From positions 393,165 to 457,164 of the forward strand of contig JAUCZK010000001.1 of assembly GCA_030373145.1 (NCBI GenBank): a DNA stretch of 64,000 nucleotides. Direction: 5' to 3'. Every line of letters starts with the position of its first letter. Position 1 is the stretch's first letter. A program made the position numbers and the translations under genes. Below, in pieces: positions 37,868 to 47,411 of this stretch. This stretch comes from Cyanobium sp. CZS48M. Lineage in GTDB: Bacteria; Cyanobacteriota; Cyanobacteriia; PCC-6307; Cyanobiaceae. The notes beneath the pieces are model-generated. The model was not told where the DNA came from, did not search any database, and was given only the letters and a program-made list of their open reading frames with translations.

Positions 37868-39037
37868 CTACGGGTCATGGCCTGAATCCGCCAGCGCCCC
37901 CCGGCAGATCCGCACCAGCTGGGAGTCGCCCCCCTGCCAGGTGGCGCTGAATGAGGTCAGGTGGGTGGCGCTCACCAGGCACTGGTGCCCCTTGCCCACC
38001 ACCTCCAGCAGCAACTCCTGACGCTTGGGGTCCAGCTCCGCCAGCACGTCATCGAGCAGCAGCAGCGGCGGCTCACCCCAGAGCTGCTGCACCAGCTCCA
38101 GCTCCGCCAGTTTCAGGGCCAGCACCAGGGTGCGCTGCTGGCCGGCGGAGCCGAAGCGGCGGGCGGGCTCCTCCCCCAGCAGCAGTGCCACCTCATCGCG
38201 CTGGGGACCCACCTGGCAGACCCCCAGCCGGCGTTCCTCCGGGCGCTGCCGCAGCAATTGCTCCAGCAGTGCCTCCCGCCAGGGGGCTTCCGCTTCCTCC
38301 CCTTCCAGGCGGCTGCCGGCCAGGTAGCGCAACTCCAGCCGCTCGCGGCCGCCGCTGAGCCGCTCCTGCCAGGCGGCGGCCAGCGGCTGCAGCCTGGCCA
38401 GGGCGCGGCGGCGGCGGCGGTGCAGGCGCGTGCCGATCAGGGCCATCTGCAGATCGAAAGCGTCGAGCAGCGAAGCCAGTTGTTGCTCCCCCTGGCTGAG
38501 GCCCCGGCGCAGCAGCTGGCTGCGCTGGCGCAGCAGGCGGCCGTAGCGGGCCAGCAACTCTCCGTACACCGGCTCCAGCTGCAGCACCACCCGATCGAGC
38601 CACTGACGCCGCAGGGCGGGCTCCCCCCGCACCAGCTCCAGATCGAGGGCGCTGAAGCCCACGCAGCGCAGGGGGCCCACCAGATCGAGCTGGCGCTCCA
38701 GGGTCCGGCCATTGCGGCGGGCCTGGCGCCCCCCCTGGCGCCTCACCTCCAGTTCCAGCTCCAGCTGATTGAGCTGCGGCGCTGGCCCGTCCGCTCCAGG
38801 GGAGTCGTCATCAGCGCACCAGCCGCGCACCAGCGCCCGGCTCTGGCCATGGCGGATCAGTTCGCGGTCGTGGCTGCTGCGCTGGGAACGCAGGCTGCCC
38901 AGCAGCTCCACCGCCTCCAGCAGGTTCGACTTGCCCTCGCCATTGGCGCCAATCACCAGCAGCCGCGGGGCTGTGAGCTCGAGCGAAAGCTGGGTGTAGT
39001 TGCGAAAATCGAGCAGCTCCAGGCGATGCAGCCGAAT
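37868..39037 (-). CDS. recF: DNA replication and repair protein RecF, apparent AUU start
   Basis: An SMC-like ATPase that loads RecA on gapped DNA with RecOR. The conserved N-terminus [19 protein letters not shown] and the Walker [10 protein letters not shown] are in frame, and [19 protein letters not shown] (Walker B) lies near the C-terminus. The first standard start in frame is a GTG at 38956, which would remove the invariant first strand. Upstream, the frame runs CCC-ATT-CGG-CTG after a TGA. I therefore start at the ATT at 39037, giving 389 residues opening (M)[16 protein letters not shown] at 39031 is the other choice. The divergent tRNA-Arg begins 60 bp upstream. Confidence 0.88.
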   Translation of the reverse strand: MRLHRLELLDFRNYTQLSLELTAPRLLVIGANGEGKSNLLEAVELLGSLRSQRSSHDRELIRHGQSRALVRGWCADDDSPGADGPAPQLNQLELELEVRRQGGRQARRNGRTLERQLDLVGPLRCVGFSALDLELVRGEPALRRQWLDRVVLQLEPVYGELLARYGRLLRQRSQLLRRGLSQGEQQLASLLDAFDLQMALIGTRLHRRRRRALARLQPLAAAWQERLSGGRERLELRYLAGSRLEGEEAEAPWREALLEQLLRQRPEERRLGVCQVGPQRDEVALLLGEEPARRFGSAGQQRTLVLALKLAELELVQQLWGEPPLLLLDDVLAELDPKRQELLLEVVGKGHQCLVSATHLTSFSATWQGGDSQLVRICRGALADSGHDP

Positions 39038-39097
39038 GGGTCAGGAGCGACGTGCGGGTAAGCTACGACCACCGGGACAGGGATGACCTCCCCGCTC

Positions 39098-39171
39098 GGG
39101 CATGTAGCTCAGTTGGATAGAGCGTCAGATTCCGGTTCTGAATGTCGGGGGTTCGAGTCCCTCCATGCTCG
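39098..39171 (+). tRNA. tRNA-Arg (CCG anticodon)
   Basis: A 74-nt cloverleaf. Acceptor GGGCATG pairs with CATGCTC (one G-U), D-arm AGCTCAGTTGGATAGAGC, anticodon stem TCAGA/TCTGA with loop TTCCGGT (anticodon CCG), and T-arm GGGGGTTCGAGTCCCTC. Discriminator is G. Its 3' part is overlapped in antisense by the end of the GNAT gene. Confidence 0.96.
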
Positions 39172-39658
39172 CTTCATTCGACTCTCCCTGCTGGCTTTCT
39201 GTAGTGCTGGTGAGCACCAGGCCCATGGCCCGGATGCCACCGGGGTCCACCAGGAAGCCGTGCTGTTGAAGGGCTGATAAGGCTTCCGGCGGTGCCGCCA
39301 CCGAAATGCTGCAGCCACTCAGTTCCCGCCGCAGGCGGCTGAGGGCGCCGTGCACCAGCACTGCCAGCACGGTGGCCTGCTGGGGATCCCTCGGCCAGGC
39401 CGAAAGATCCCAGAGGTTGGCGTTGAGGGCCTGATCGCTGGTGGCCCGCACGAAGCCCACCAGGCGCCCCTGGGAATTCCGCACGCACAGCTGCCAGGCG
39501 CTGCGCTTCAGCACCAGGGCCAGGCGCCGTTCATCGCGCCTCGCCTCGCCACAGGCCATCAGCAGGCCGTTCAACTCCCCGCTTTCGGGGGGGGCGGTCT
39601 CGGTGCGGTAGCCCTCGGGCAGCCGCGGGGCGGGTGGTTGGCTTCTGAAGGGAATCAA
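39125..39658 (-). CDS. GNAT family N-acetyltransferase
   Basis: About 177 residues resembling GCN5-type acetyltransferases: LVLKRSAWQLCVRNSQGRLVGFVRA (strands 2-4), then LAVLVHGALSRLRRELS (the acetyl-CoA helix, without a strict RGxGxG), and ALQQHGFLVDPGGIRAMGLVL at the end. The start is not clear; the only standard one just after the ppc stop is a TTG at 39658. The last 14 residues before the stop (39125) are encoded by the strand opposite tRNA-Arg, so the true C-terminus is in effect set by the tRNA. It is probably the last gene of the trpE-gshA-ppc run. Confidence 0.65.
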   Translation of the reverse strand: MIPFRSQPPAPRLPEGYRTETAPPESGELNGLLMACGEARRDERRLALVLKRSAWQLCVRNSQGRLVGFVRATSDQALNANLWDLSAWPRDPQQATVLAVLVHGALSRLRRELSGCSISVAAPPEALSALQQHGFLVDPGGIRAMGLVLTSTTESQQGESNEASMEGLEPPTFRTGI

Positions 39659-39665
39659 GTGCCGC

Positions 39666-42600
39666 TCAACCGGTGTTGCGCAGGCCTGCGGCGATGCCGT
39701 TGATGGTGAGCAGGGCGCCGCGCAGCAGTTCGCTGCGGCTGTAGGTGCGGCCATCCTGGCCATCACCGCTGCTGGCTTCGCTCATCGGCGGCTGCCGGTT
39801 CTGGTCGCGCAGGCGCCGCAGCAGGGCCACCTGCAGGTAGCCCAGGGGAACGATCGTCTGGTTGCGCAGATCGACGGAGAGCTGCAGGGCAGGATCGCCA
39901 TCCAGCAGTCGGCCGTGGCCGGAGATCTTCAGCACCAGATCACGGGTGAGCTCGAACTCGGCGGCGATCACCTGGAAGATCTGCTCGAAGGCCTCGCGGT
40001 GAGTGGGGCGACCCAGGGCCTGCACGTAGTGGTGAGCCAGGTCGAGATCCACCTTCGAGAGGGTCATCTCCACCTTGGAGATCAGCATCCGGAAAAAGGG
40101 CCAGCGCTGATACAGCAGACGCAGCAACCCCAGCTGGTCGGGATCGTTATCGAGTTCCTCCTGCAGGGCCGCCCCCACACCGAACCAGCTGGGCAGAAGG
40201 AAGCGGCTCTGGGTCCAGCCGAACACCCAGGGGATCGCCCGCAGGCTGGAGAGATCCTTGGCTCCACTCTTGCGGCGGGCGGGGCGGCTGGAGATCTGCA
40301 GCTTGCTGATCTCCTCGATCGGTGTGACCTGCTGGAAGAAGGCCACCAGGTCGGGGTTCTCATGCACCAGCCGGCGGTAATGCACCCGGGAGCGGGCCGC
40401 CAGGCGGCCCATCAGCTCGTTCCAGCTGGGGGTGGCGTCCACGTTCGTGCCCACCAGGCTGTTCTGCAGCACGGCGGTGGTGACCGTTTCCAGGTTGTAG
40501 AGCGCCAGCTCCGGCAGGGAGTATTTGGAGGCCAGCACCTCCCCCTGCTCGGTGATCTTGATGCGGCCGTTGAGGGTGCCACTGGGCTGGGCCAGGATCG
40601 CCTGGTAGGCCGGCCCACCGCCCCGTCCTACGGAGCCACCCCGGCCGTGGAAGATGCATAGCGCCACATCGTGTTCGCTGGCCAGCTGCTGCAGGGCGAT
40701 CTGGGCCTTGTGGATCTCCCAGTTGCTCGAGAGGAAGCCCGAATCCTTGTTGCTGTCGGAGTAGCCGAGCATCACCTCCTGCAGGGGCTTGTCGGTTTCG
40801 GCGCTGCTGGCCAGCAGCGTCCGGTAGAAGGGCTCCGAGAACAGGCGCTGCATCACTGCCGGCGCCCGCTGCAGATCCTCCACCGTTTCAAACAGGGGCA
40901 CCACCAGCAGCTGGGTCTGTACTGCTTTGGGATCCACCAGGCCCGCCTCCTTGGCCAGCAGCAGCACCTCCAGCAGGTCGGAGACCGTATGGGCCATCGA
41001 GATGATGTAGCTGCGGCAGATGCGGGGGCCGAATTCCTGCTGCAGCCGCTGCAGCATGCGGAACACCGCGAAGGTCTCGTCGGTGGCCGGGCTCCAGCGG
41101 GTGGCCGGCGGCAGCAGCGGTCGGCGGGTCTTCAGTTCCTGCAGCAGCCACTCCACGCGCTGCTCCTCCTCCATCTCCCCATAGGGAATGGGCAGCTGCA
41201 GGTAGCGACTCAGTTCATCGAGGGCATCGCTGTGGCGGGTGCTCTCCTGGCGGATGTCGAGGCTGGCCAGGCAAAAGGCGAAGATGTGCACCTGGCTGAG
41301 CAGGGTCTGCAGCGGTTCACAGCTCAGGCCGGTGGTCTCCAGGCTGTCGCGCAGCAGTTCCAGATCCTGACGCAGCTCGTTCACCGAGCCGTAGTGCAGT
41401 TCGGGCGGTGCGGCGGCCATGGGCCCGGTGCCCATGTTCAGCACTGACGGACCGGCATTCTCGCAGGGGGATTCCCAGCCGGCTTCGGCCAGCTGCTGGT
41501 TGCGCTGGTGGGTGAGGCGCAAGCGTTCGACGATGTAACTGAGCTTGAGCCGGTAGGGCTCCAGCCGGTAGCGGGCGGCCCGCTCCTCGTAGATCTCCGG
41601 GAAGCGCAGCCGGTCCATCTCCAGCGACTCCAGCAGGGGAGCACTCACCTGGGACCACTGCATCGAGATGCTGAGCTGGTCGCGCAGGCCCGATACAGCC
41701 GTGATGTAGCGCTCGATCATCAGCTGGCGCTGATAACAGGCGGTGCGCCAGGTGATGTCCGGGGTGACGGAGGGGTTGCCATCGCGGTCGGAGCCCACCC
41801 AGGATCCGAAGGTGCAGAAGGCATCCCGCGGTGCCTCCACATCCGGGTAACTACAGGAGAGGGCATTGATGATGCGCTGGCGCAGCAGCGGCATCGCATC
41901 GAAGAGCACCTGCTGGAAGTAGTGGAGGGCGTAATCCACTTCATCAAGCACCGAGGGCTTGAACTGATGCAGTTCGTCGGTGCGCCACCACAGCCGGATC
42001 TCCTCCTCCAGCTGCAGCCGCAGGCTGCGCTCGTCCTGCAGCTCGCTGGGGCTGTCCTGCTGCAGGCGGTGGATCAGGGCCGCCACCCGCCGCTGCTTGT
42101 GGCGCACGGTGTGGCGCACGATCTCGGTGGGGTGGGCCGTGAACACCAGGCGGATGTCGAGTTCCCGCAGCAGGTTCTCGATCTGAGCGGGGGGCACATT
42201 CAGCCCGCGCAGGCGGGTGAACAGCTCACGGAAGGTGGCCGGATCGGTCTGGCTGGCCAGCGGTGGGGCGAACGGATCGGGGCTGGAGGGAGTGGAGGCC
42301 TCCTGCAGACTGGCCAGATAGCTGTCTTCCTCGATGTGCTGCTCGAGGATGTTCACCAGCTGGAAATAAAGCGAGAAGGCGCGGGCAGCGGCGATCGCCT
42401 CCGAGAGGTCCATCTCGCGGATCAGCTGCACAATGGTGGCTGTGGTGTCGATCGTGCCATTGGCCGCTTCCGCTGGCTCGCTCAGCCGCTTGAGCTGCAG
42501 CAGCCGCTCGGCCTGATCAGGCGGGCACTCGCTGCGCAGCACCGTTTGCCAGAGATCCTCCACCAGTTCCAGTCGCTCACCCAGCAGCCGGGTGACTCGG

Positions 42601-42701
42601 GGGGCTGGAGCCGTGGGAACTGCCTGGGCCAGAACGGCGGATGGGGCGGACAGGGGCTGCCGCATGGGGGCCGGCGCAGGCGAGGAAGACTCCATGATCA
42701 T
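39666..42701 (-). CDS. ppc: Phosphoenolpyruvate carboxylase
   Basis: Fixes bicarbonate onto PEP to make oxaloacetate, feeding the incomplete TCA cycle and nitrogen assimilation. It is 1011 residues, the usual cyanobacterial size. Catalytic motifs: [17 protein letters not shown] (His), [17 protein letters not shown] and [14 protein letters not shown], and the C-terminal NTG. The second Met (42695) is an alternative start. It follows gshA by 2 bp, so is likely co-transcribed with it. Confidence 0.97.
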   Translation of the reverse strand: MIMESSSPAPAPMRQPLSAPSAVLAQAVPTAPAPRVTRLLGERLELVEDLWQTVLRSECPPDQAERLLQLKRLSEPAEAANGTIDTTATIVQLIREMDLSEAIAAARAFSLYFQLVNILEQHIEEDSYLASLQEASTPSSPDPFAPPLASQTDPATFRELFTRLRGLNVPPAQIENLLRELDIRLVFTAHPTEIVRHTVRHKQRRVAALIHRLQQDSPSELQDERSLRLQLEEEIRLWWRTDELHQFKPSVLDEVDYALHYFQQVLFDAMPLLRQRIINALSCSYPDVEAPRDAFCTFGSWVGSDRDGNPSVTPDITWRTACYQRQLMIERYITAVSGLRDQLSISMQWSQVSAPLLESLEMDRLRFPEIYEERAARYRLEPYRLKLSYIVERLRLTHQRNQQLAEAGWESPCENAGPSVLNMGTGPMAAAPPELHYGSVNELRQDLELLRDSLETTGLSCEPLQTLLSQVHIFAFCLASLDIRQESTRHSDALDELSRYLQLPIPYGEMEEEQRVEWLLQELKTRRPLLPPATRWSPATDETFAVFRMLQRLQQEFGPRICRSYIISMAHTVSDLLEVLLLAKEAGLVDPKAVQTQLLVVPLFETVEDLQRAPAVMQRLFSEPFYRTLLASSAETDKPLQEVMLGYSDSNKDSGFLSSNWEIHKAQIALQQLASEHDVALCIFHGRGGSVGRGGGPAYQAILAQPSGTLNGRIKITEQGEVLASKYSLPELALYNLETVTTAVLQNSLVGTNVDATPSWNELMGRLAARSRVHYRRLVHENPDLVAFFQQVTPIEEISKLQISSRPARRKSGAKDLSSLRAIPWVFGWTQSRFLLPSWFGVGAALQEELDNDPDQLGLLRLLYQRWPFFRMLISKVEMTLSKVDLDLAHHYVQALGRPTHREAFEQIFQVIAAEFELTRDLVLKISGHGRLLDGDPALQLSVDLRNQTIVPLGYLQVALLRRLRDQNRQPPMSEASSGDGQDGRTYSRSELLRGALLTINGIAAGLRNTG

Positions 42702-42703
42702 CC

Positions 42704-43852
42704 CTAAGGGTGAGATGCCGCTGTGTTGCGTGGTGCTGGTTCCACTTCAGCCAGCCCCATGGCCGTGACTCCATCGGCCAGGATCTGGCTCAATGGCACT
42801 CCGGCGTCGTGCCGCTTCAGCCAGCGCATGGCCTCATTGCCCTGGCGCAGCATGGTGTGGAGCGGCTCCAGCCAGGAACTGAGGCCGAGGTTGGCGGCGA
42901 GCGGCGCCATCTGCTCCAGCTCCCGCTGAATCCAGGCAGCGGCTTCGATCTCCTCCCCCGTGCGCCAGTCGTGAAGGATGGCCCTGAGGCTGTGGCGGGC
43001 TGCGGCACGGTCGTTGCGGTCGGCCAGCACGGCCAGCTCCTCCGGCCCCAGCCGGCTGGCGCTCAGGGGGTCATGGAGCTGGGGAGTGTCGAGAAGCTGC
43101 AGCAGGCGCAGTTCCGCGAACACCGTAACGGCCAGGAGCTGGCGCGGATGGCTGATCAGGTCGCAGATCCTGATCTCCAGCCGGTTGAGGTCGTGGGGCC
43201 GGGCCTCCCCGTTGGGCCGCACGGAGGTCCAGAGATGGCGCACGTTGCGCATGGCACCGGCCGCCAGCTGGGCCTCCATCCAGGCGATGTAGTGCTGATG
43301 ATCGAGAAACAGCGGCACCGTGGGCGGGGTGAGCGGGAACTGCAGCCAGCGCTGGGAGTGGGCGCCGGTGGCGACCCCATCGAGGAAGGGTGAACTGGCG
43401 CTGAGGGCCAGCAGCAGGGCGCCTTCGCAGCGCAACAGCCGGCAGCCGGCGAACAGGCCCCCCATCTCGGTGAGCCCGAGGTTGATGTGCACGCTGGCGG
43501 TCACCACCCTGGTGCCGTAGGTGGCCTCGATGTAGCCGTGATAGGGGTTCGAGGGGTCGGAGCGCTCGAAGCGCTGGCTGTCCCCCAGGCTGAGGGTGCT
43601 GCCCGGCAGAAGGGTCAAGCCGCGCTCGCCCAGCCAGCGGCGCAGTCGCCTCCTCGGCTCCAGCAGCAGCTCCAGCTGGCGGGCGTAGTCGGCATCCGGC
43701 GGGGTGATGTACTCGAGGTTGCGGTGGTCCGGTTCGGTTACGAACCCCTCGAGCTGGGCCGCCACCTGCTCCGCCACCCCCACCACGGTGCCGTCGGCCC
43801 GGCCGGTGAACAATTCCACTTCAAAGCCCTTGAGCAGCAGGCGATCGCTCAT
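42704..43852 (-). CDS. gshA: Glutamate-cysteine ligase, cyanobacterial type
   Basis: First step of glutathione synthesis. The 382-residue protein matches the cyanobacterial/plant-like GshA rather than the E. coli form: [54 protein letters not shown] and [16 protein letters not shown]. The ATG overlaps the trpE stop by 4 nt. The gene order trpE-gshA-ppc has no evident pathway logic. Confidence 0.9.
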   Translation of the reverse strand: MSDRLLLKGFEVELFTGRADGTVVGVAEQVAAQLEGFVTEPDHRNLEYITPPDADYARQLELLLEPRRRLRRWLGERGLTLLPGSTLSLGDSQRFERSDPSNPYHGYIEATYGTRVVTASVHINLGLTEMGGLFAGCRLLRCEGALLLALSASSPFLDGVATGAHSQRWLQFPLTPPTVPLFLDHQHYIAWMEAQLAAGAMRNVRHLWTSVRPNGEARPHDLNRLEIRICDLISHPRQLLAVTVFAELRLLQLLDTPQLHDPLSASRLGPEELAVLADRNDRAAARHSLRAILHDWRTGEEIEAAAWIQRELEQMAPLAANLGLSSWLEPLHTMLRQGNEAMRWLKRHDAGVPLSQILADGVTAMGLAEVEPAPRNTAASHP

Positions 43853-45372
43853 GTGCCGCTCCCCTGCAGGCAGGCCAGGGCCTTGAGCAGGCCGCGGGCC
43901 TTGTTGAGTGTTTCCTGATACTCGGCGGCCGGCTGGGAATCGGCCACCAGGCCTGCCCCGGCCTGCACCTGCACCCGCCAGCCCCCCTCGCCGTCGGGGA
44001 GCACCACCATGGTGCGGATCGTGATGGCGGTGTTGAGGGCACCGGCCAGATCCACCGCCCCGTACACCCCGGAATAGGGGCCGCGGGCGTCTGGTTCGTG
44101 CTGGTGGATCAGTTGCATGGCCCGGATCTTGGGGGCGCCGCTGACGGTGCCGGCGGGGAAGGAGGCCTTGAGCAGATCCCAGACATCGTGGCCTGAATCG
44201 AGCAGGCCCTCCACCTGGCTGACGATGTGCATCACGTGGGAGTAGCGCTCCACCACCATCAGCTCGGTCACCTCCACCGTGCCCGGCCTGCAGACCCGGC
44301 CCAGGTCGTTGCGACCCAGATCCACCAGCATCACGTGCTCGGCGCGTTCCTTGGGGTCGGCCAGCAGCTCCTCTTCCAGGGCCAGGTCGTGGGCCTCATC
44401 CACCCCGCGCGGGCGGGTGCCGGCGATCGGGCGCAGGGAGGCCCGGATGCCGCCGGCCACCGGCTCGGCCTTGACCATCACCTCGGGGCTGGAGCCGATC
44501 AGATACCAGCCGCCGAAGTTGAAGAAGGCCATGTAGGGGGATGGGTTCACCATCCGCAGGCTGCGGTAGAGCTCGAAGGGATCCTGTTGGATGCGGGTCT
44601 CCAGCCGCTGGCTGAGCACCAGCTGGAAGACGTCACCGGCGGCGATGTGCTCCCGGGCGGCCACCACCGCAGCCTCGAAATCGGCCTGGCTGCGGTTGCT
44701 GCGGGTGTCCAGCTCCAGCGTGGGCTCAGCCTCCCAGCGCAGGGGGCTGACGCCGGCAGGAAGCGGGCCGTGCATGCGTTCCTCCAGTGACTGGATCCGG
44801 GCGGCGGCCTCGGCGTAGGCCTGCAGGGGATCGGTGCCGCCGCTGAGGTCGGCGTAGGCCACGGCCGTGATCTGCCGTTTCACCTGATCGAACACCAGCA
44901 GGCTGTCGGCCAGCATCCAGCAGCCGTCGGGCGGGCCGCCGGGGTCGCTGGGGTGGACGGGCACGCTGGGCTCGATCCAGCGGATCAGCTCGTAGCCCCA
45001 GAAACCGAACAGTTGCCCCAGGGGCGGTAAGCCTGGAATGGTGCTGGGCCGAAGCGAGGACAGGCAGCCGGAGAGCAGCTCGAAGGGGTTGCCCCGCAAA
45101 TGGGCCTGACGGCCATCGCGCCAGCACTGAACGCCGTCCTCGCCGCGCACGGTAAGGGTCCAGAGCGGATCGGCCACCACAAAGCTCCAGCGCCCCAGCC
45201 GCTCGCCCCCCTCCACCGACTCCAGCAGCACGCCATGGCCGCTGGCGGCCCCCACCTTCAGCCAGGTGGTGAGGGGGGTTTCCAGGTCAGCGGGCCAGCG
45301 CTTCCAGAGGGGGATGAAGGTGCTGCCGTCCGCCGCCTGGGCGAGGAATGCGTCGCGATCGGGAGAGGGCAT
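43849..45372 (-). CDS. trpE: Anthranilate synthase component I
   Basis: Converts chorismate and ammonia to anthranilate, first step of tryptophan synthesis. I start at the ATG at 45372 (MPSPDRDAFLAQAADGSTF); an in-frame extension upstream runs into the psaD terminator. The N-terminal domain has LLESVEGGERLGRWSFV with the Ser of the tryptophan-feedback site, and the catalytic part has AAGDVFQLVLSQR, IAGTRPRG, HVMLVDLGRNDLG and FPAGTVSGAPKIRAM. No trpG is adjacent. It begins only 18 bp after the T tract of a strong terminator. Confidence 0.95.
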   Translation of the reverse strand: MPSPDRDAFLAQAADGSTFIPLWKRWPADLETPLTTWLKVGAASGHGVLLESVEGGERLGRWSFVVADPLWTLTVRGEDGVQCWRDGRQAHLRGNPFELLSGCLSSLRPSTIPGLPPLGQLFGFWGYELIRWIEPSVPVHPSDPGGPPDGCWMLADSLLVFDQVKRQITAVAYADLSGGTDPLQAYAEAAARIQSLEERMHGPLPAGVSPLRWEAEPTLELDTRSNRSQADFEAAVVAAREHIAAGDVFQLVLSQRLETRIQQDPFELYRSLRMVNPSPYMAFFNFGGWYLIGSSPEVMVKAEPVAGGIRASLRPIAGTRPRGVDEAHDLALEEELLADPKERAEHVMLVDLGRNDLGRVCRPGTVEVTELMVVERYSHVMHIVSQVEGLLDSGHDVWDLLKASFPAGTVSGAPKIRAMQLIHQHEPDARGPYSGVYGAVDLAGALNTAITIRTMVVLPDGEGGWRVQVQAGAGLVADSQPAAEYQETLNKARGLLKALACLQGSGT

Positions 45373-45389
45373 CACGGCAACGGGCAGAC

Positions 45390-45414
45390 AAAAAAAACGG
45401 GGCACCCGGCCCCG
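45390..45414 (-). terminator. Strong intrinsic terminator after psaD
   Basis: On the minus strand, CGGGGC (45409-45414) and GCCCCG (45398-45403) pair around a 5-nt loop and are followed by eight T (45397-45390). This is a textbook Rho-independent terminator for psaD. The trpE start codon lies at 45372, just beyond it. Confidence 0.92.
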
Positions 45415-45465
45415 CCTTTCTAAAGGTTGGAGGAATCACGCCCAGGGGCTGATTCCCACCTGGAC

Positions 45466-45897
45466 TCAGGAGTCGAAGGTGTTGCGTCCGGAGAACTTGA
45501 TGGTGGAGGGATCTGGGTTCTGGCCGATGCTGCGGGGGTTGTGGCCCACGATCGGACGACCTTCGTTCACTTTCTCGGGGAAAACGCCATCCTTCGGATG
45601 CAGATACTCGGTATCTCCGCCCGGGAAGATGCGGTAGATCTTGTAATCCTCGATGCGAGGCTTGAACTTGGTGCGCAGCTGGGTGCCGAGCGCCAGGCAC
45701 TGCTCCTTGCGGGAGAAGTACATGATGTTCTCGCCCTCATTCATCTCCGCAGCTCCACCGGTGGGAAGCTCAAACACCTGGTCCTTGCCACTGGTCCAGG
45801 TGATGGCGTACTTCTCCTCGGTTTCGGCGGAGTTGAGCAGACCGCCCGTGCTGCCGATGGACTTGGGGAGTTGACCGCTCAGCGCCGTTGCTGTCAT
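45466..45897 (-). CDS. psaD: Photosystem I reaction centre subunit II
   Basis: A 143-residue stromal-side PSI subunit that docks ferredoxin. Start at the ATG at 45897 ([20 protein letters not shown]). Conserved [40 protein letters not shown] and [24 protein letters not shown] segments are present. The extension upstream is non-coding and contains a direct repeat. It is terminated by a hairpin at 45390-45414. Confidence 0.97.
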   Translation of the reverse strand: MTATALSGQLPKSIGSTGGLLNSAETEEKYAITWTSGKDQVFELPTGGAAEMNEGENIMYFSRKEQCLALGTQLRTKFKPRIEDYKIYRIFPGGDTEYLHPKDGVFPEKVNEGRPIVGHNPRSIGQNPDPSTIKFSGRNTFDS

Positions 45898-45911
45898 GGC
45901 TGTTGGGGATG

Positions 45912-45946
45912 GTGAGTCGGCGGACCCATCAGTGAGTCGGCGGACC
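45912..45946 (-). repeat. 15-bp direct repeat in the psaD leader
   Basis: The 15-mer gtgagtcggcggacc occurs at 45912-45926 and again at 45932-45946, a 20-bp period, within 50 bp upstream of the psaD ATG. It is probably in the 5' untranslated RNA. It does not resemble the known HLR1 repeat bound by RpaB. Confidence 0.8.
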
Positions 45947-46013
45947 ATGTCGGCTGGAAGCTAGCACTGCAATCTGGGGGGTCCTGCCACGGGCGCGGCT
46001 CTCTTCACACCCG

Positions 46014-47411
46014 TCAACAAACGTCGCCGTCGCCGTCGTCGCTGTGGCCTGCCACGGGAAAGAACACGGTCAGTCCCTGGCCGGCCCGTTCGGTGAAACG
46101 GCCCCCCAGGCTGTGAAACAGCCGCTGGGTGGCCTGGCGGCTCAACTGCAGGCTGCCGGTGAGCGGATTCCAGCGCAGCACGGGGCCCACATCGGCGGCG
46201 GCGTCCTGCTCAGGGGCGTCGGGGGGGGGTGCTTCCCGTGCAGGTGGTTCGGTGCAGCGCAGTTGCAGCTTCAGGCGCGAGCCTGCCGGCTGCAGCCGGA
46301 TCAGTACCGTGCTGCCCGAGGGCAGGCTGCGGATGAAGCGATCCACCAGGCCGCCCAGCATCGTCTCCAGCCGGCTCGGATCGCTCAGCACCGGCGGCAG
46401 CTGCGCGCTGATCTCCAGCTTCAGTTTCAGGCCCCGGCGTCCCAGCTGCCGTTGCCAGAGCTCCTCGAAGCCCTGCAGCAGCTGGGCCAGGTCGGTGCGG
46501 GCCAGGGTTTGGCGGGGCCGAGGCTGGCGCTGGAGTTCGGCCGCATGGAAGATCAGGCCGAAGCGATCGATCTGTTCGCTGCACTCCCCGTCGATCTGCT
46601 CCAGTCGCTGACGCACCACCGACGGCAGGTCAGCGCGCCGCAGCAACGATCGAATCAGGGTGCGGATCGTGGCCAGGGGAGTGCGCACCTCATGGGTGAG
46701 GGCCTCGAGCAGGGCCAGCTCACCGCTGCTCTCCCTCTGCCCGTCGTCCCGGCCTTGGACCAGGGGCTGCAGGGTGAGGCTCGGGGCCATCGCCGCCAGC
46801 CGCTCCGCCAACCTCGGCCAGAAGCGCAGCGCCATGGTCTCCTCACTGCGCAGTGGTCCGAGGGCCTGCAGGGCCTGGCGCAGCTGCAGGGCGGCCTGGG
46901 GGGCGGTGGTCCGCAGGCGCTGATCCACCAGAGCCAGCGTTTCCGAGAGGGTGGTGGGATCGAAGCGCAGCAGCAACTGCCGCTGCCGCGGAGGGCCCTC
47001 CAGGGCCATGGCCAGCTGCAGTTTGGGTGTGATCAGCACCAGCAGGGGGTCGGTGCCGTCTTCGGGCTCGAGGGCCAGGCGTTCGTAGCTGCTGGCGTGG
47101 CCTGGGGACGGCGCCTCAGCGCTGCCCCTGCTGCCCATTCCGGGCAGGAGGGGCCCCGAGGGGCTGAGGTTGCCGGCGATCTGGGGCGGTGTCCAGACCC
47201 AGCCCTGCAGGGGCTCCAGCAGCTCGGGTTCATAGAGCGCCGGCAGCGGTGAGGCCAGCCAGACCCCCCGCAGCGGCTGCAGGGGCGGCAGAAAGTCATC
47301 CTGCAGGGTGGCCAGCGCCGCCCACCATTGCCGTCTGACGGTGTCGTCGTCGCTGCGGCCCGCCGGGACCCCCTGGGCCAGCCGCGCCCGCAGGGCGGCC
47401 AGGCTCACCAT
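46014..47411 (-). CDS. Histidine kinase-like protein with eroded ATP-binding domain
   Basis: A 465-residue protein from the ATG at 47411. The phospho-acceptor box LTHEVRTPLATIRTLIRSL is intact with His240, inside a dimerisation domain. The following region (LSDPSRLETMLGGLVDRFIRSLPSGS) is where the N-box should be, but the key Asn is missing (the pattern reads GGLVDRF), and no DxGxG or GxG lid motif can be found. A Pro/Ala-rich insertion (about residues 395-415) interrupts the domain. The N-terminal 230 residues resemble no domain I recognise. The start overlaps the rodA stop by 7 nt, so the two are translationally coupled. Confidence 0.75.
   Translation of the reverse strand: MVSLAALRARLAQGVPAGRSDDDTVRRQWWAALATLQDDFLPPLQPLRGVWLASPLPALYEPELLEPLQGWVWTPPQIAGNLSPSGPLLPGMGSRGSAEAPSPGHASSYERLALEPEDGTDPLLVLITPKLQLAMALEGPPRQRQLLLRFDPTTLSETLALVDQRLRTTAPQAALQLRQALQALGPLRSEETMALRFWPRLAERLAAMAPSLTLQPLVQGRDDGQRESSGELALLEALTHEVRTPLATIRTLIRSLLRRADLPSVVRQRLEQIDGECSEQIDRFGLIFHAAELQRQPRPRQTLARTDLAQLLQGFEELWQRQLGRRGLKLKLEISAQLPPVLSDPSRLETMLGGLVDRFIRSLPSGSTVLIRLQPAGSRLKLQLRCTEPPAREAPPPDAPEQDAAADVGPVLRWNPLTGSLQLSRQATQRLFHSLGGRFTERAGQGLTVFFPVAGHSDDGDGDVC

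Noticed and set aside
41508..42707. A 399-codon plus-strand frame across ppc
   Set aside because: Antisense to the PEP carboxylase catalytic region; no domain seen.
45390..45414. Could the psaD hairpin be a transcription attenuator for trp control with a leader peptide?
   Set aside because: I see no short Trp-rich leader frame between psaD and trpE, and the hairpin has a full T tract directly after the psaD end.
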